From assembly GCA_963807975.1 (NCBI GenBank), contig CAWEDV010000001.1, positions 558,001 through 622,000 on the forward strand: a stretch of DNA of 64,000 nucleotides, read 5' to 3'. The notes under the pieces are model-generated. The model saw only the letters and a program-made list of their open reading frames with translations. It was not told where the DNA came from and ran no database searches. This DNA comes from JAACFF01 sp963807975 (GTDB taxonomy: Bacteria; Chloroflexota; Anaerolineae; Promineifilales; Promineifilaceae). Positions 1-9,076 of the stretch are shown piece by piece; position 1 is the stretch's first letter, and every line of letters starts with the position of its first letter. The translations under genes were made by a program, and so were the position numbers.

Positions 1-442
1 GTTCGTCGAGATAGATCGTCTTCACGCCATTTACGGCGGCAATACTCTCGATCTCATCGCCCGCCACGACCATGGAAACGCCGTTAAGCACGTTCTTATA
101 GCGATGAATAACCTCTCCACCCGAGACAGCCTCAAGCTGTGCGTCGGAAACATCATCTTCAAAGGCAATAATAATACTGACTGCCTCCAGGTCTTCCACA
201 TTTGTACCATGACCATCCGCCTTTTCAGGGGCTGCATCTTGCGCAAGCACGGCTGCCTTCTGCTCTGCCGCATCAAAACTGCTGACTTTCGTGATCTTGG
301 CCACAGCCTCGGTCAGATCACCCGCTTGCTTGTCGGGCCCTTCCAACGCTCCGATTGAGGCTGCAGAAACGGCAAGAATCAAAATAAAAACCAGAATCAA
401 CAAAACTGGGCGCAGGAGCGGTTTTCTTCGCAACAAGGACAT
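1..442 (-). CDS. Secreted subtilisin-like protease, N-terminal part (cut by window edge)
   Basis: Only the first 147 codons lie in the window, and the gene runs off the left edge. The ATG at 442-440 is followed by a basic stretch and a hydrophobic segment (LLILVFILILAVSAA), a clear Sec signal peptide. The rest resembles an inhibitor_I9 propeptide: SIIIAFEDDVSD, then YKNVLNGVSMVV and IESIAAVNGVKTIYLDE, the usual pattern of a folded prodomain that blocks an S8 protease and is removed after export. The catalytic domain would lie outside the window, so the family call is inference from the propeptide. It lies downstream of a second subtilase on the same strand, separated by a strong terminator, so the two are probably transcribed separately. 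Confidence 0.75.
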   Translation of the reverse strand, partial: MSLLRRKPLLRPVLLILVFILILAVSAASIGALEGPDKQAGDLTEAVAKITKVSSFDAAEQKAAVLAQDAAPEKADGHGTNVEDLEAVSIIIAFEDDVSDAQLEAVSGGEVIHRYKNVLNGVSMVVAGDEIESIAAVNGVKTIYLDE

Positions 443-1010
443 GACTTTCCTCCATATATCCTAAACACGAAACAATATTCAATTCAAATTAAAATCTACG
501 ACGGGCTCAAATTGACGATAATCAACCTCCTGGGAAACACAATAGCCTCAGACTTTTGCCTGAGATTGTGTTCACTCAAATGGAAGGCAATTTTGGGAAA
601 CCCATGCTCTCTTCCGTAAAGTATGGGCTCTTGACTTCTCTCCTGATTGACAACAGCGCTTGTGGCGCCAATGGACTCCTTAAGTGGGGCTTGACCGGAA
701 CATCTGGTTGTGAAATGGCCCCTGCACTATTCAGGGATTATAGACGATTTTGGGGCAGAACTCCAGCAAGTGGCGAGAGGCGGCAGGTTGATTTCAAAGT
801 CACCTGGCAGTTGTCATGCCCGCGCAGGCGGGCATCCATTCCCTAGAGTGCGAAGAGGGATTTTCGTATATGCGGCAGCGACAAGTCGGCTCTAGATTCT
901 CGCCTTGGAACAGCCGTGCAGGTAGCGGGCGCGATGTAAGTAGTGATCGGTAAGCAGTCATCCCGAAGCGCTAATCAGATGGCACGCTCGTTCAAGGAGG
1001 TAATAGGTAA
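443..1010. other. Intergenic region, no convincing gene
   Basis: The region lies upstream of the partial protease at 1-442 and downstream of the larger protease. Open frames here look random in composition. It contains one short palindromic repeat (811-845); I see nothing else I can support, apart from the likely promoter for the partial gene near 450-550. Confidence 0.5.
811..845. repeat. Short palindromic repeat of the GTCATGCCCGCGCAGG type
   Basis: A hairpin with arms TGCCCGC (817-823) and GCGGGCA (828-834), followed by TCCATTCC. This matches the widespread short repeats that begin GTCAT(T/G)CCCGCG and end GGGAATCCA. Related copies occur at 38218-38310 and 39655-39735. Confidence 0.6.
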
Positions 1011-1045
1011 TAAAAACGGCCTCCAGGCTTGTTGCCTGGAGGCCG
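1011..1045 (-). terminator. Rho-independent terminator of the subtilase gene
   Basis: Perfect 12-bp arms at 1017-1028 and 1034-1045 (CGGCCTCCAGGC and its complement) enclose a 5-nt loop. Read on the minus strand, the stem is followed by a run of T (complement of AAAAA at 1012-1016). It begins about 30 bases after the stop codon of the subtilase at 1077. Confidence 0.9.
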
Positions 1046-1076
1046 ATGGTATTAGTTGGATGAAGGAATCAGTGCT

Positions 1077-4000
1077 TTAGGGCACAGCAACCTCAACCAG
1101 GGTCAGACCCATGAGACCAACATCGCCGGTATGGGAAACAGCACCCAGGTACGAACCGGCGGCAAGGCCGCTCCAACTGATATCTACAGTTCCGGTTGCA
1201 CCAAGATTCGCCGCAGTTGGCGCTGAATCAACGCTTAAGCTGCCGCCGCTGGCCAAAGGAACTGCCCAGTAGTGCAAGGTATAGGGCAGTGGCTCATTGG
1301 GCACAGACCAGCCATGCACGACCAGGGTGTAGGTGTCATCGGCAGGCAGGAATAATTCGATCAATTCATCGGTGCCACCGTTGGTGCTGGCAGCAATAAT
1401 ATTGCCGCCCGAATCCTCCAGGAAAAGATCGATATCATCATCACCCGCAATGACAAGTTCCCATCGAGCAAAAGCGGCACCAGATACAGGGAAGCTGATC
1501 TTATCAACCCCGCCTGTAGGACCTGGCGCATCATCACCACTAGGATAAGTCTGATCGGGATCCTGGCCAATATCGCCGTTGGTTGGAGCATCAGCAGAGA
1601 GCCCATGAGGAGCCGCCGCATAGCTGCCGTCGTAACCAAAGAGTACGTCAAAGCTTGCCGATCCGGAAGCGCCGCTGCCTTCCACTGCGCCTGGGGCATC
1701 AAAGAGGGCGCCGCGTACAGCGATGGGGCTGAATACCTGGTAGCTCTTGCCCTTCCAGGTCAAGGAACCAAATCGCCATTCACCTATTGGAGCATTCTTG
1801 TTCGTTATCGTCACTTCAAATGTGGCCGACTCGCCATGCTTCAAAGCGATCTGCTTGGGCACAACGGTAACCTTGTACCCTTTTGGCGCTTTCACTTTGG
1901 CTTTGAATTTAACCGTTTTGCCCTTGGCAGCATCTTTTTCACTAAGCTGGGCGGTTACGGTGCGCACAACCGTCTGGCTGCCCGCCAACTCGGCGACGCC
2001 GATAGAAGGCAGGTTCAGGTCACTGGCGTCTGTAGGAATGCCAATCGACTCTAGGTCTGGACAGGTGCTCGGCGAGAGCGCTTCAGGCTCAGCATCACAC
2101 AGGAAGCCTAAGTATTCAAAAAATCCCGCATCGTAAACCAGTCCTGGTTCAAGAAGCGAAAGTTTGCCTCTTAGGCCAGATGGATTAACGTGTCCTGCAC
2201 CAAAGTCGAAGGGATCGGCATTGGTTTTACCATCTTCTTTCTTGACCTTCTGATAGGCAGTAGTCATGATTGCCGATTTGGCCATGGCAGGACTCCACTC
2301 GGGATGGGCCTGTTTGACCAGGGCGAAGATACCGGCGATGTGCGGGCTGGACATGGAGGTGCCGGCAATAGCCTGGTACAGTTCACCAGGGACATTGCCC
2401 GGATCCGGGAATGGCGAGCCACCAGCCAGAATCTGCACGCCGGGAGCGGTAATGTCGGGCTTTATGATATCTTCAGCGACGACGTTGGAACCACGTGAGG
2501 AGAATGCAGCCATGATCGGTGCTTTCACTTTCGTGGCCGTACCGCCATTGATCTGCGCAACGGCGCCGGCCCCTGCGGAATCAATATAGGCCTTGATCAC
2601 GGCACCGTCGGTGTAGTTGGTATGAACGGAAGGAACCCAATGGGTGTCAGAAACCTGGCTCTGGCCATCATCGGCGTTATAAAGGATCATGCCGGCGCCG
2701 CCAGCCAAATAAACCGCCTCGCTTTTGGCAACACGAGCGATAGCGCCCCGCTTACAAAGAACAAGCTTGCCAGCCACTACACCCGGATCCAGTGTACCAG
2801 GATTACAGAGTTCATCTCCGGCATCCTCAGCATCAACCAGTGGCAGCTCGTCAGTGCCGGCTGTAATGGAGACGCCAGGGAATTCCCAGCCATCGCTGGA
2901 TGAAGCGGAACCTTCGAAAGATCGTTTCTGCGTGCTGGCAGCGACGGTAGTCAACCAGGGTACCGATCCCGGTCCGCCAACCGTACCAGCGCCAGGTCCG
3001 CTGTTGCCAGCTGAAGTAGCGACAAAGACGCCGGCATCGGCGGCAAAGAGATAGGCGAGATCATCAGCGCCAGTCAAGCTGGGGCCACCGCCAACAGAAT
3101 AGTTGATGACATCAACCCCATCAGCAACAGCCTGGTCAATGGCAGCGGCAAGATCAGAACCAAAACCGCCCAAGTTACCCAGCCCCTTGTAGGCTACAAC
3201 ATAGGCGCGCGGAGCGATACCAGAGATGGTGCCGCGTGGGATGCCGAGTACGCTCGCTTCCACGCCGGCATTTCCGGCTGCAGTTGAAGCAGTATGCGTG
3301 CCATGCCCATCATCATCACGTGCTGAATCAAACTCGTCCGGGTCAGCCCCAATAAGAGCGCGGTAAGTGTCCAGCATTTGCCGCGCACCAATCAGCTTGT
3401 TGTTGCACGTAAATGGAGCGTCGTTGACATTGTGGGCCATATTACCAAAATCGCATGCGCCAATGCTTACCGCTGGAGCAGCATAACTGCCGTCATCAGC
3501 GAAAGATGGATGTTCGGGCCAGATGCCGGAGTCGATAACACCGACGACAACACCTTCGCCATCATAACCGCGCAGCCACAGGCTGCCTTTTTTAGTCAGA
3601 CCGAGGAAACCGGGGCTGCTGTCTGTGGTTTTCTGCCGCATTTCATCTTCCAAGACGCGCAGAACGCCCTCTTGACTTTCCAAGGCCTTGGCCTGATCCG
3701 CAGTCATAATCGCCGCAAAACCGTTCAGAGCCACGGTATAGGAATGTAGTTGGTCTTCACCGCTGATGCCGGCCGATTTCATGACATTGGCTTGTTGAGC
3801 CTGCAGATGAGCACGATACAACTGCGCGTTGGGGCTGTTGGTATCCAGCTTATTGCCCGCATCTGGCTTGGTGGCCGCAATCCCGTTAACGCCACCGTCA
3901 TATGCAGCGAGCGGCATACCTTCCATAATAACAATGTAGCTCTCTCTTTCGAGAGAAACCATCCGTTCGACTTGCTCGCCGACCAAGGGATCAGCAACGG

Positions 4001-4103
4001 TAGGCGCTGGAGCCGCACCGATGGCCGTGGCCGAAACCGCCAGGACAAGCAGCAGACCGAGCAGCATCATTATTTTTCCACTTGAACGTTTGTGAGTTGA
4101 CAT
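1077..4103 (-). CDS. Secreted S8 family subtilase with PA insert and C-terminal pre-peptidase domain
   Basis: A large extracellular serine endopeptidase. An upstream in-frame ATG exists at 4115, but GGAG lies 6 bases before the ATG at 4103, so translation probably starts there (1008 aa; numbering below is from this Met). Order of parts: signal peptide (about 10-30), inhibitor_I9 propeptide (about 55-155), S8 catalytic domain with Asp191 (VIDSGIWP), His267 (DGHGTHTAS) and Ser583 (GTSMSSPH), interrupted by a protease-associated domain (about 425-515), then a fibronectin-III-like region and a C-terminal bacterial pre-peptidase-like domain (DDIDLFLEDSGG...YTLVVHGW). This is the cucumisin-like layout, also common in large bacterial subtilases. 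All three catalytic residues are intact. It has its own terminator. Confidence 0.93.
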   Translation of the reverse strand: MSTHKRSSGKIMMLLGLLLVLAVSATAIGAAPAPTVADPLVGEQVERMVSLERESYIVIMEGMPLAAYDGGVNGIAATKPDAGNKLDTNSPNAQLYRAHLQAQQANVMKSAGISGEDQLHSYTVALNGFAAIMTADQAKALESQEGVLRVLEDEMRQKTTDSSPGFLGLTKKGSLWLRGYDGEGVVVGVIDSGIWPEHPSFADDGSYAAPAVSIGACDFGNMAHNVNDAPFTCNNKLIGARQMLDTYRALIGADPDEFDSARDDDGHGTHTASTAAGNAGVEASVLGIPRGTISGIAPRAYVVAYKGLGNLGGFGSDLAAAIDQAVADGVDVINYSVGGGPSLTGADDLAYLFAADAGVFVATSAGNSGPGAGTVGGPGSVPWLTTVAASTQKRSFEGSASSSDGWEFPGVSITAGTDELPLVDAEDAGDELCNPGTLDPGVVAGKLVLCKRGAIARVAKSEAVYLAGGAGMILYNADDGQSQVSDTHWVPSVHTNYTDGAVIKAYIDSAGAGAVAQINGGTATKVKAPIMAAFSSRGSNVVAEDIIKPDITAPGVQILAGGSPFPDPGNVPGELYQAIAGTSMSSPHIAGIFALVKQAHPEWSPAMAKSAIMTTAYQKVKKEDGKTNADPFDFGAGHVNPSGLRGKLSLLEPGLVYDAGFFEYLGFLCDAEPEALSPSTCPDLESIGIPTDASDLNLPSIGVAELAGSQTVVRTVTAQLSEKDAAKGKTVKFKAKVKAPKGYKVTVVPKQIALKHGESATFEVTITNKNAPIGEWRFGSLTWKGKSYQVFSPIAVRGALFDAPGAVEGSGASGSASFDVLFGYDGSYAAAPHGLSADAPTNGDIGQDPDQTYPSGDDAPGPTGGVDKISFPVSGAAFARWELVIAGDDDIDLFLEDSGGNIIAASTNGGTDELIELFLPADDTYTLVVHGWSVPNEPLPYTLHYWAVPLASGGSLSVDSAPTAANLGATGTVDISWSGLAAGSYLGAVSHTGDVGLMGLTLVEVAVP

Positions 4104-4675
4104 ACTATTCTCCATTTAATAATTGTGACTGAGACTTCATTTCTTACATCTGCTATCCAATTTACTCGACCTATCACCTCCCTCTTCTTACGGGCTGGTA
4201 TGCGGTTCTTCTGCACAAGCCAGCAACTTTTGCCCGGTATGGTTCAAATTGAACCGTCATTTCTAAACCAAAAAATCGCCACGCGTAAAACGGCCGTCCC
4301 CAATGGATCAACCGCTGTTAATGGCGATTAGAAAAACAATATTTATTATCGCGCGAATCAGTTTTGGATGTATTTGTCACAAAAAAGAATCACTTTACCT
4401 TATGTGGTTTCTAGAAGGATGCCCCAAATTCCTACCCGGAGCCTGGAACATTATAGTCAAGAATCAATCGAATGCAACGATCATTGCCCACTCCTTGCCA
4501 ACATCAGGCGATGTCCCGATGATAACCAGGTTATTAAAATATAAATGCAAGTTGCAAGCATTTTGCTGAACCCATCCGAAACCGGAACACTATTCTCATA
4601 AAACAGCAACAACCCATTATCCGGCGCGGGCCGGCTAGACTGGGCGTGTGGTTTTCTGATTTTGCTTTCAGTTTT
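4104..4675. other. Intergenic region, AT-rich, no supported gene
   Basis: It separates the subtilase start from the permease stop. It must hold the subtilase promoter. I found no coding frame with protein-like composition and no clear repeat. Confidence 0.5.
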
Positions 4676-6949
4676 TCAGTGTTCAATCAAATGGCGGCGC
4701 ACCATCAATACTGAGCACTTGGCATAGTCGGCCACGAGATCGGGGATGGAACCAAATAGGAAGCTGCGCACACGCCATTCGTGCGAGGCACCGACGATGA
4801 CCAGGTCAGGTTTGCTTTCGTCGAGGAATTTCATGAGCCCGTCGGGGAAGCTCTCATTGGGCACGATGTGGCATTGGGCTTGTTTATGCTGGCCGAGATA
4901 GGGCCGGGCCGCTTCTTCTAGATCCTGGCACATATTTTCGGGATCGAGATGAGGTGCAATGATGCGCAGGACATCGATATTGGCGCCCGTGGCCTGGCCG
5001 ATGCGAGAAGCGAATTCCAGGCCGAGCTGGGCGTGCGGGCCGCCACCCCAAGGGATGAGAATGGAGCGAATTTGGTCCAGACCGCGACTTTTAAGCACGC
5101 CGATATCGGTCGGGGAGCCGGTGATAATACGCTGCACGGGGCTGTTGTAGATCTGGCTCACGTTGAATCCGCCCTGCCAGCCCATAAGCAGCATGTCGGC
5201 CTGGCGCTCGCGGGATTCGGCGATGAGGCTACCAAAGACATCGTGAGCGACATCGCTAACGGGGGTTAACTCGGTGAGGGACAGGGGACGGCCGTTCTGC
5301 AAGCCGTGATCGCGCGGTTCGGGAAGCTCCATACTAGTAATACTGGCCTCGATAGATTCGCGATCGCGGAACTGGCTTCGCGCGACCCGCAGCGGGGTCT
5401 GGATGGGCACCTTCGAGAGATGCAGTCCGATAAGCTGCCCCCCTTCAGAGGCGCCGGTGGCCAGGTAACGGCCGAGGCGCAGCAGGTCGGTCTGGTGCTG
5501 GGGATTGGCCAGGGCGACGATCACGCGCCGTGGCGTGGCCGGATCGATGCGGCGCACAGCGGGAACGGGCGCGCCCACCGGGGCGGGTAAAAATTTCTGC
5601 GGCGCTTTGAAGAGCAGGCGCCAGCCTTCTTCACGCCAGTGCTGGCGGAAGAGGGGCAGACCGTAGGTAATGTCGACCCGCGAACGGCCGTATAGGAAAT
5701 ACCAGAGCAGGCTGACGATGATCAGCAGCAAGATGATCGCTTGCGCGATCAAGCCGGAAAAAAGAATGATTATCACGCAGCCCAAAGCGGCGAAGAAAGG
5801 CAGATAAGGGCTGCCAGGTAAACGAAAAGAAGGTTCATACCAGTCCGGTGCGGCAGCGCGCAGAATAACAGCGCCAATATTGAGGGCGGCATAGCTGTAG
5901 AGCTGCAAGACGCTGGCAATTTCAGCCAGAGATTCCAGGCTGTCTACGGCCAGGAAGAGCACGGCCAGAGCACCGGTAAGCAAGATGGCGCGGTAAGGAG
6001 TCAGACGCTTGGGATGGATCTGGCTCAGCCACTTAGGCACCATCTGGTCGCGGGACATGGCCAGGTTTATGCGCGAGGCAGCCATGATGCTGGCATTGGC
6101 CGAGGAGAGCGTGGCCAATAGACCGGCAAAAATGAGCACGCCGGCGCCAATAGGACCGAACATCTCTGCCGCGGCGACGGTGAGCGGCGTCGTCGTTTGC
6201 GAAATTTCCTCTTGGGTGAAGTATCCGGAGAGTACGAGGACGATGAGAATGTAGAGCACGGTCACCAGGGCGACCGAACCAATGAGCGCCCGCGGCAGAT
6301 TTCGCGAGGGATCTTTGATCTCTTCAGAAACAGCCGCGATCTTGACGAAGCCCAAGAAGGAGATGAAGACCAGGGCAGTAGTGGCCAGGATAGGATCGGT
6401 CCCATTGGGAAAGAAGGGAACCCAATTGCGCGGATCAATATTGAAGGCGGCAGCTACCGTAAATATGATCAAGATGACGATCAGGATCAAGACCACGACC
6501 ATTTGTGTGCCGCCCGACTCTTTGGCGCCGACGATATTCAGAATGGTAAGCACAACCCCGCCAATAATGGCGCCCCAAAGGGCGGAAATAGGTAGGAAGC
6601 CATGCAAGTATTCGCCCAGACCGAATAGATAGAAGGAGATTGCAAAAGTGAGGCTGAGCCAGATACCGATGCCGGAGATGGCCCCAAAGGCAGGGCCTAG
6701 AGAACGGGAGACGAAAAAATAGTCGCCGCCAGATGTAGGCATGCCTGTGGCCAGTTCGGCGGCGCTGGCGGCGGTGATAATACAGACCACGCCGGCGATG
6801 ATATAAGAGAAAACGGCCGCCGGGCCGGCCAAGGTAATGGCCACGCCGGATAAAAGGAAGATTCCAGCGCCGATCATCGTCCCAGCACCAATAGTTAGAG
6901 CGGTCCAGAAACCCAATTCGCGGCGCAGTTCTTGTTTAGCGACAGTCAC
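4676..6949 (-). CDS. APC-family amino-acid permease fused to two universal stress protein domains
   Basis: An inner-membrane amino acid/polyamine transporter joined to a cytoplasmic regulatory tail. The frame stays open upstream through REP repeats, but that part is repeat sequence. The GTG at 6949, just before AKQELRRELGFWTALTIGAG, gives a normal APC N terminus (757 aa). About 12 membrane segments fill residues 10-430, with the family signature GAGTMIGAGIFLLSG near the start and a SEEIKDPSRNLPRA loop. Two USP domains follow: one starting RRVIVALANP and one starting IRSILIPWGG and ending in the nucleotide-loop-like VIVGASHEW...GSIPDLVADYAKCSVLMVR. Permease-USP fusions are known in bacteria and archaea; substrate and ligand are not predictable here. 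The neighbouring repeats abut the 5' end, so the promoter may lie within them. Confidence 0.88.
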   Translation of the reverse strand: MTVAKQELRRELGFWTALTIGAGTMIGAGIFLLSGVAITLAGPAAVFSYIIAGVVCIITAASAAELATGMPTSGGDYFFVSRSLGPAFGAISGIGIWLSLTFAISFYLFGLGEYLHGFLPISALWGAIIGGVVLTILNIVGAKESGGTQMVVVLILIVILIIFTVAAAFNIDPRNWVPFFPNGTDPILATTALVFISFLGFVKIAAVSEEIKDPSRNLPRALIGSVALVTVLYILIVLVLSGYFTQEEISQTTTPLTVAAAEMFGPIGAGVLIFAGLLATLSSANASIMAASRINLAMSRDQMVPKWLSQIHPKRLTPYRAILLTGALAVLFLAVDSLESLAEIASVLQLYSYAALNIGAVILRAAAPDWYEPSFRLPGSPYLPFFAALGCVIIILFSGLIAQAIILLLIIVSLLWYFLYGRSRVDITYGLPLFRQHWREEGWRLLFKAPQKFLPAPVGAPVPAVRRIDPATPRRVIVALANPQHQTDLLRLGRYLATGASEGGQLIGLHLSKVPIQTPLRVARSQFRDRESIEASITSMELPEPRDHGLQNGRPLSLTELTPVSDVAHDVFGSLIAESRERQADMLLMGWQGGFNVSQIYNSPVQRIITGSPTDIGVLKSRGLDQIRSILIPWGGGPHAQLGLEFASRIGQATGANIDVLRIIAPHLDPENMCQDLEEAARPYLGQHKQAQCHIVPNESFPDGLMKFLDESKPDLVIVGASHEWRVRSFLFGSIPDLVADYAKCSVLMVRRHLIEH

Positions 6950-7034
6950 AACGAACAATACTATCCGAATAGGTAAATCCCTACAAGTGCAAAATAGCGA
7001 ATCATACCTCGCCCGTAGCGCCGTTTCCTCCGAC

Positions 7035-7705
7035 GGAGCGCCCACATCTTGCCAGCACGCATATCCTCGCCCGGAGCGCCGGCATCTTGCCGGCACATAG
7101 ATCCCCCCCATACCCCCGACGGAGCGCCGGCATCTTGCCGGCACATAAATCCCCCCCTTACCCCCGACGGAGCGCCGGCATCTTGCCGGCACATAAATCC
7201 CCCCCTTACCACCAGGATAGTGACGCTCCCAGTACCCAACCTTACCCCCGACGGAGCGCCGGCATCTTGCCGGCACGCATATCCTCGCCCCTCACCACCA
7301 GACCACCAACGCTCCCAATACCGAACCTTACCCCCGACGGAGCGCCGGCATCTTGCCGGCACGTAAATCCCCCGCCTTACCACCAGACTACTAGCGCTCC
7401 CAATACCGAACCTTACCCCCGACGGAGCGCCGGCATCTTGCCGGCACGCATATCCTCGCCCCTCACCACCAGACTACTAACGTTCCCAATACCGAACCTT
7501 ACCTCCAACGGAGCGCCGGCATCTTGCCGGCACGTAAATCCCCCCCCCTTACCACCAGACCACCAACGCTCCCAGTACCCAACCTTACCTCCAACGGAGC
7601 GCCGGCATCTTTCCGGCACGCATATCCTCGCCCCTCGCCACCAGACCACCAACGCTCCCAATACCGAACCTTACCCCCGACGGAGCGCCGGCATCTTGCC
7701 GGCAC
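7035..7705. repeat. REP array 1: ten palindromic units, mostly 86-bp period
   Basis: Copies of GGAGCGCCGGCATCTTGCCGG begin at 7035 (degenerate), 7073, 7121, 7169, 7253, 7339, 7424, 7510, 7596 and 7682. Spacing is 38 and 48 bp at the left, then 84-86 bp. The inter-palindrome sequence is also conserved (ACCACCAGACTA, CGCTCCCAATACC, CTTACC), so this is a tandem BIME-like array and not a CRISPR. The core can form a GCCGGCA/TGCCGGC hairpin. The array lies on the 3' side of the RAYT gene. Confidence 0.92.
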
Positions 7706-7761
7706 GTAAATCCCCTCCCCTTACCACCAGACTAATGGTACTCCTTGTAGATAGACGAGCC

Positions 7762-8361
7762 TTAGAAACAAAACCTTCCGGGGGCGATATCTCTCCAGTC
7801 ATCAACAAATCTTGCACTACTGAAAGGGTACTCTTCCGGGCTCGAAACAAGACCTGCGGCAACTGGGTTGTTGTGGATATAGTTCACGGCACTCTCAAAA
7901 TGCCTTCCGTCCCTGATGAACCGGTCGAAGTATTCCCTGAACCAAAAACTTCCTCGGCGGCCCAGCAAAATATTGGCTTCCTTCGCTGTGAACGATTTCC
8001 AACTATGAAGGATCTCGTCCAATCTGTTATCATCAAAACGCTCTACCAACACATGCACATGGTTTGGCATAACTACCCAAGCATAGATCCGATACCGTTC
8101 CCCATCAAAATGCAAGAGGGCACTTTCCACCAGGGCAGCGATTTGAGGTATATTGAGGTAGCAGCATCCATACCCGTTGTTGAGATAATTTTCTATTCGT
8201 TCTCGCTTTTCTGGCAATGAAATCGCACTTGGATCGTCGGAGAGTGATTGCAGAGCATGTTTTGGAATGGAATCCCAGAGGTGGAAAGTGACCCCTTGAA
8301 TTAAGCCTGGCATATCCAAATGCGGAAGATACCCTCTTGTTCGCCAAATGACGTCATCCAT
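7762..8361 (-). CDS. REP-associated tyrosine transposase (RAYT, Y1_Tnp/IS200-like)
   Basis: A 199-aa single-domain protein of the Y1 HUH transposase family. The metal-binding HUH motif is seen as MPNHVHVLVE (His101, His103), and a candidate nucleophile Tyr144 sits in FWFREYFDRFIRD. The C-terminal HFESAVNYIHNNPVAAGLV is typical of RAYTs. RAYTs bind and cleave REP palindromes at their GTAG-like feet and are thought to spread them; they are usually domesticated single-copy genes flanked by REPs. Here the gene lies exactly between two arrays of the same GCCGGC palindrome, which supports the call strongly. The start ATG at 8361 gives a family-typical N terminus. The gene appears intact. Confidence 0.93.
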   Translation of the reverse strand: MDDVIWRTRGYLPHLDMPGLIQGVTFHLWDSIPKHALQSLSDDPSAISLPEKRERIENYLNNGYGCCYLNIPQIAALVESALLHFDGERYRIYAWVVMPNHVHVLVERFDDNRLDEILHSWKSFTAKEANILLGRRGSFWFREYFDRFIRDGRHFESAVNYIHNNPVAAGLVSSPEEYPFSSARFVDDWRDIAPGRFCF

Positions 8362-8467
8362 CTATGCAGCTCCTAAATTGTTTTTATTATGCCATTGGCA
8401 TGGGGAAAGTTCTAGCCTACATGCCACCATCCTCGTGGCGCTCCCAGTACCCAAAGCTACCTTCGAC

Positions 8468-9006
8468 GGAGCGCCGGCATCTTGCCGGCACGGTAATCCA
8501 CGCCCCTTACCACCAGGACCGTACCGCTCCCAGTACCCAACGCTACCTTCGACGGAGCGCCGGCATCCTGCCGGCACGGTAATCCACGCCCCTTACCACC
8601 AGGACCGTAACGCTCCCAGTACCCAACGCTACCTCCGACGGAGCGCCGGCATCCTGCCGGCACGCAAATCCTCACGCCTTACCACCAGGACCGTACCGCT
8701 CCCAGTACCCAACGCTACCTTCGACGGAGCGCCGGCATCTTGCCGGCACGGTAATCCACGCCCCTTACCACCAGGACCGTACCGCTCCCAGTACCCAACG
8801 CTACCTCGACGGAGCGCCGGCATCCTGCCGGCACGGAAATCCTCACGCCTTACCACCAGGACCGTACCGCTCCCAGTACCCAACGCTACCTCCGACGGAG
8901 CGCCGGCATCTTGCCGGCACGGTAATCCACGCCCCTTACCACCAGGACCGTAACGCTCCCAGTACCCAACGCTACCTTCGACGGAGCGCCGGCATCTTGC
9001 CGGCAC
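8468..9006. repeat. REP array 2: seven units with 85-86-bp period
   Basis: Palindromes GGAGCGCCGGCAT(C/T)(T/C)TGCCGGCAC begin at 8468, 8554, 8640, 8726, 8811, 8897 and 8983. The spacer (CCTTACCACCAGGACCGT, CGCTCCCAGTACCCAACGC) is nearly identical from unit to unit, so the array looks recently amplified. The palindrome matches that of array 1 while the spacer differs slightly (GTAATCCACG instead of GTAAATCCCC), indicating separate amplification on each side of the RAYT. Confidence 0.93.
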
Positions 9007-9076
9007 CTGCATCCTCTCCCCGTAACACCAAGATCGCGGCGCTCCGGATAGGTTGAACTGCTTTCTCCACTGATAA

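Noticed and set aside
6950..7276. Extended N terminus of the permease-USP gene
   Set aside because: The extra residues are REP translation. A normal APC N terminus begins at GTG 6949.
7087..8220. Proline-rich open frame across REP array 1
   Set aside because: It translates the repeats (APASCRH, RRSAGILPAR) and runs antisense through the RAYT gene; a product of repeat composition, not a gene.
7035..9006. Possible CRISPR array
   Set aside because: Repeats and spacers are both conserved and the unit is a 24-base palindrome with fixed neighbours; no cas genes are present, and a RAYT lies between the two blocks.
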